Source: Cryomorphaceae bacterium (lineage in GTDB: Bacteria > Bacteroidota > Bacteroidia > Flavobacteriales > Schleiferiaceae). From it: a stretch of DNA of 5,973 nucleotides. How positions within the stretch are numbered: position 1 is the stretch's first letter; every line of letters begins with the position of its first letter. Location of the stretch: positions 1-5,973 of the forward strand of contig DMDX01000159.1 of NCBI GenBank assembly GCA_003451355.1, read 5' to 3'. The notes beneath the pieces are model-generated. The model saw nothing but the letters and a program-made list of their open reading frames with translations, was not told the DNA's origin and ran no database searches. Below, piece by piece: positions 5,786 to 5,973 of this stretch. The position numbers were made by a program, and so were the translations under genes.

Positions 5786-5973
5786 AGATTGTTGAGTCGT
5801 TCGTTGAGGTGCATTTCGTCTTGGATCAGAACCTGGCGGGCCTTGGAGCCTTCAAAGGGGCCGATGATTCCGGCGTCTTCGAGTTGGTCAATCAAGCGTC
5901 CCGCGCGGTTGTACCCAAGTTTCAGTTTGCGTTGCAAAAGCGATGCCGAGCCCTGCTGGTGAATCACCACAAT
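5782..5973 (-). CDS. ftsK: C-terminal gamma domain of DNA translocase FtsK (5' end outside window)
   Basis: This is the last 63 codons of a gene entering from the right edge. The fragment is the winged-helix gamma domain that reads the orientation of KOPS sequences and directs the FtsK motor towards dif and XerCD during division: VIHQQGSASLLQRKLKLG (residues 3-20), then YNRAGRLIDQLEDAGIIGP (21-39) with the typical recognition-helix residues, then FEGSKARQVL (40-49). A short tail, IQDEMHLNERLNNL, follows. The membrane part and the RecA-like motor lie outside the window. The frame is open through position 5973, so GTG or ATG codons inside the fragment are not starts. It heads the run of overlapping genes that continues with lolA. 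Confidence 0.92.
   Translation of the reverse strand: MVVIHQQGSASLLQRKLKLGYNRAGRLIDQLEDAGIIGPFEGSKARQVLIQDEMHLNERLNNL

Overview
The window looks like a tightly packed chromosomal core segment from a member of the Bacteroidota, most likely Flavobacteriales or a close relative. The reasons are the gene order ftsK-lolA-lptG-...-ribB, which from memory recurs in flavobacterial genomes, a RibB with a degenerate GTP-cyclohydrolase-II-like tail, a TamB-type C-terminus, and starts that mostly lack Shine-Dalgarno sequences. The DNA is clearly GC-rich by eye, which is on the high side for that order. This assignment is inferred from protein motifs, not from a search.

Layout: one gene fragment lies on the + strand at the left edge (1-312, the last 103 codons of a TamB-like protein). 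Everything else is on the - strand and reads from right to left: the end of ftsK (5973-5782), lolA (5785-5129), an LptF/LptG-family permease (5122-3725), a GT4-type glycosyltransferase (3728-2598), a membrane GT2 glycosyltransferase (2598-1420) and ribB (1427-309). Adjacent genes overlap by 4, 4, 1 and 8 bases; the only gap is 6 bases between lolA and lptG. The two convergent genes share the palindrome CTAG as both of their stop codons. Only 6 of 5973 bases are non-coding, so there is no room for a classical terminator, an RNA gene or an untranslated leader. The operon promoter must lie upstream of the window or inside coding sequence.

Function: most of the genes concern the cell envelope. 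LolA carries lipoproteins across the periplasm. The LptF/G permease extracts lipopolysaccharide from the inner membrane. TamB works in outer-membrane protein or lipid delivery. The two glycosyltransferases probably build a surface glycan (LPS, exopolysaccharide or glycolipid; target unknown). FtsK (chromosome segregation at division) and RibB (riboflavin precursor synthesis) are the housekeeping ends. I see no mobile element, CRISPR array, tRNA or rRNA, and no clear novel defence or metabolic system. The points most worth a second look are the inactive-looking second domain of RibB, the glycosyltransferase pair placed between lptG and ribB, and the shared stop palindrome.
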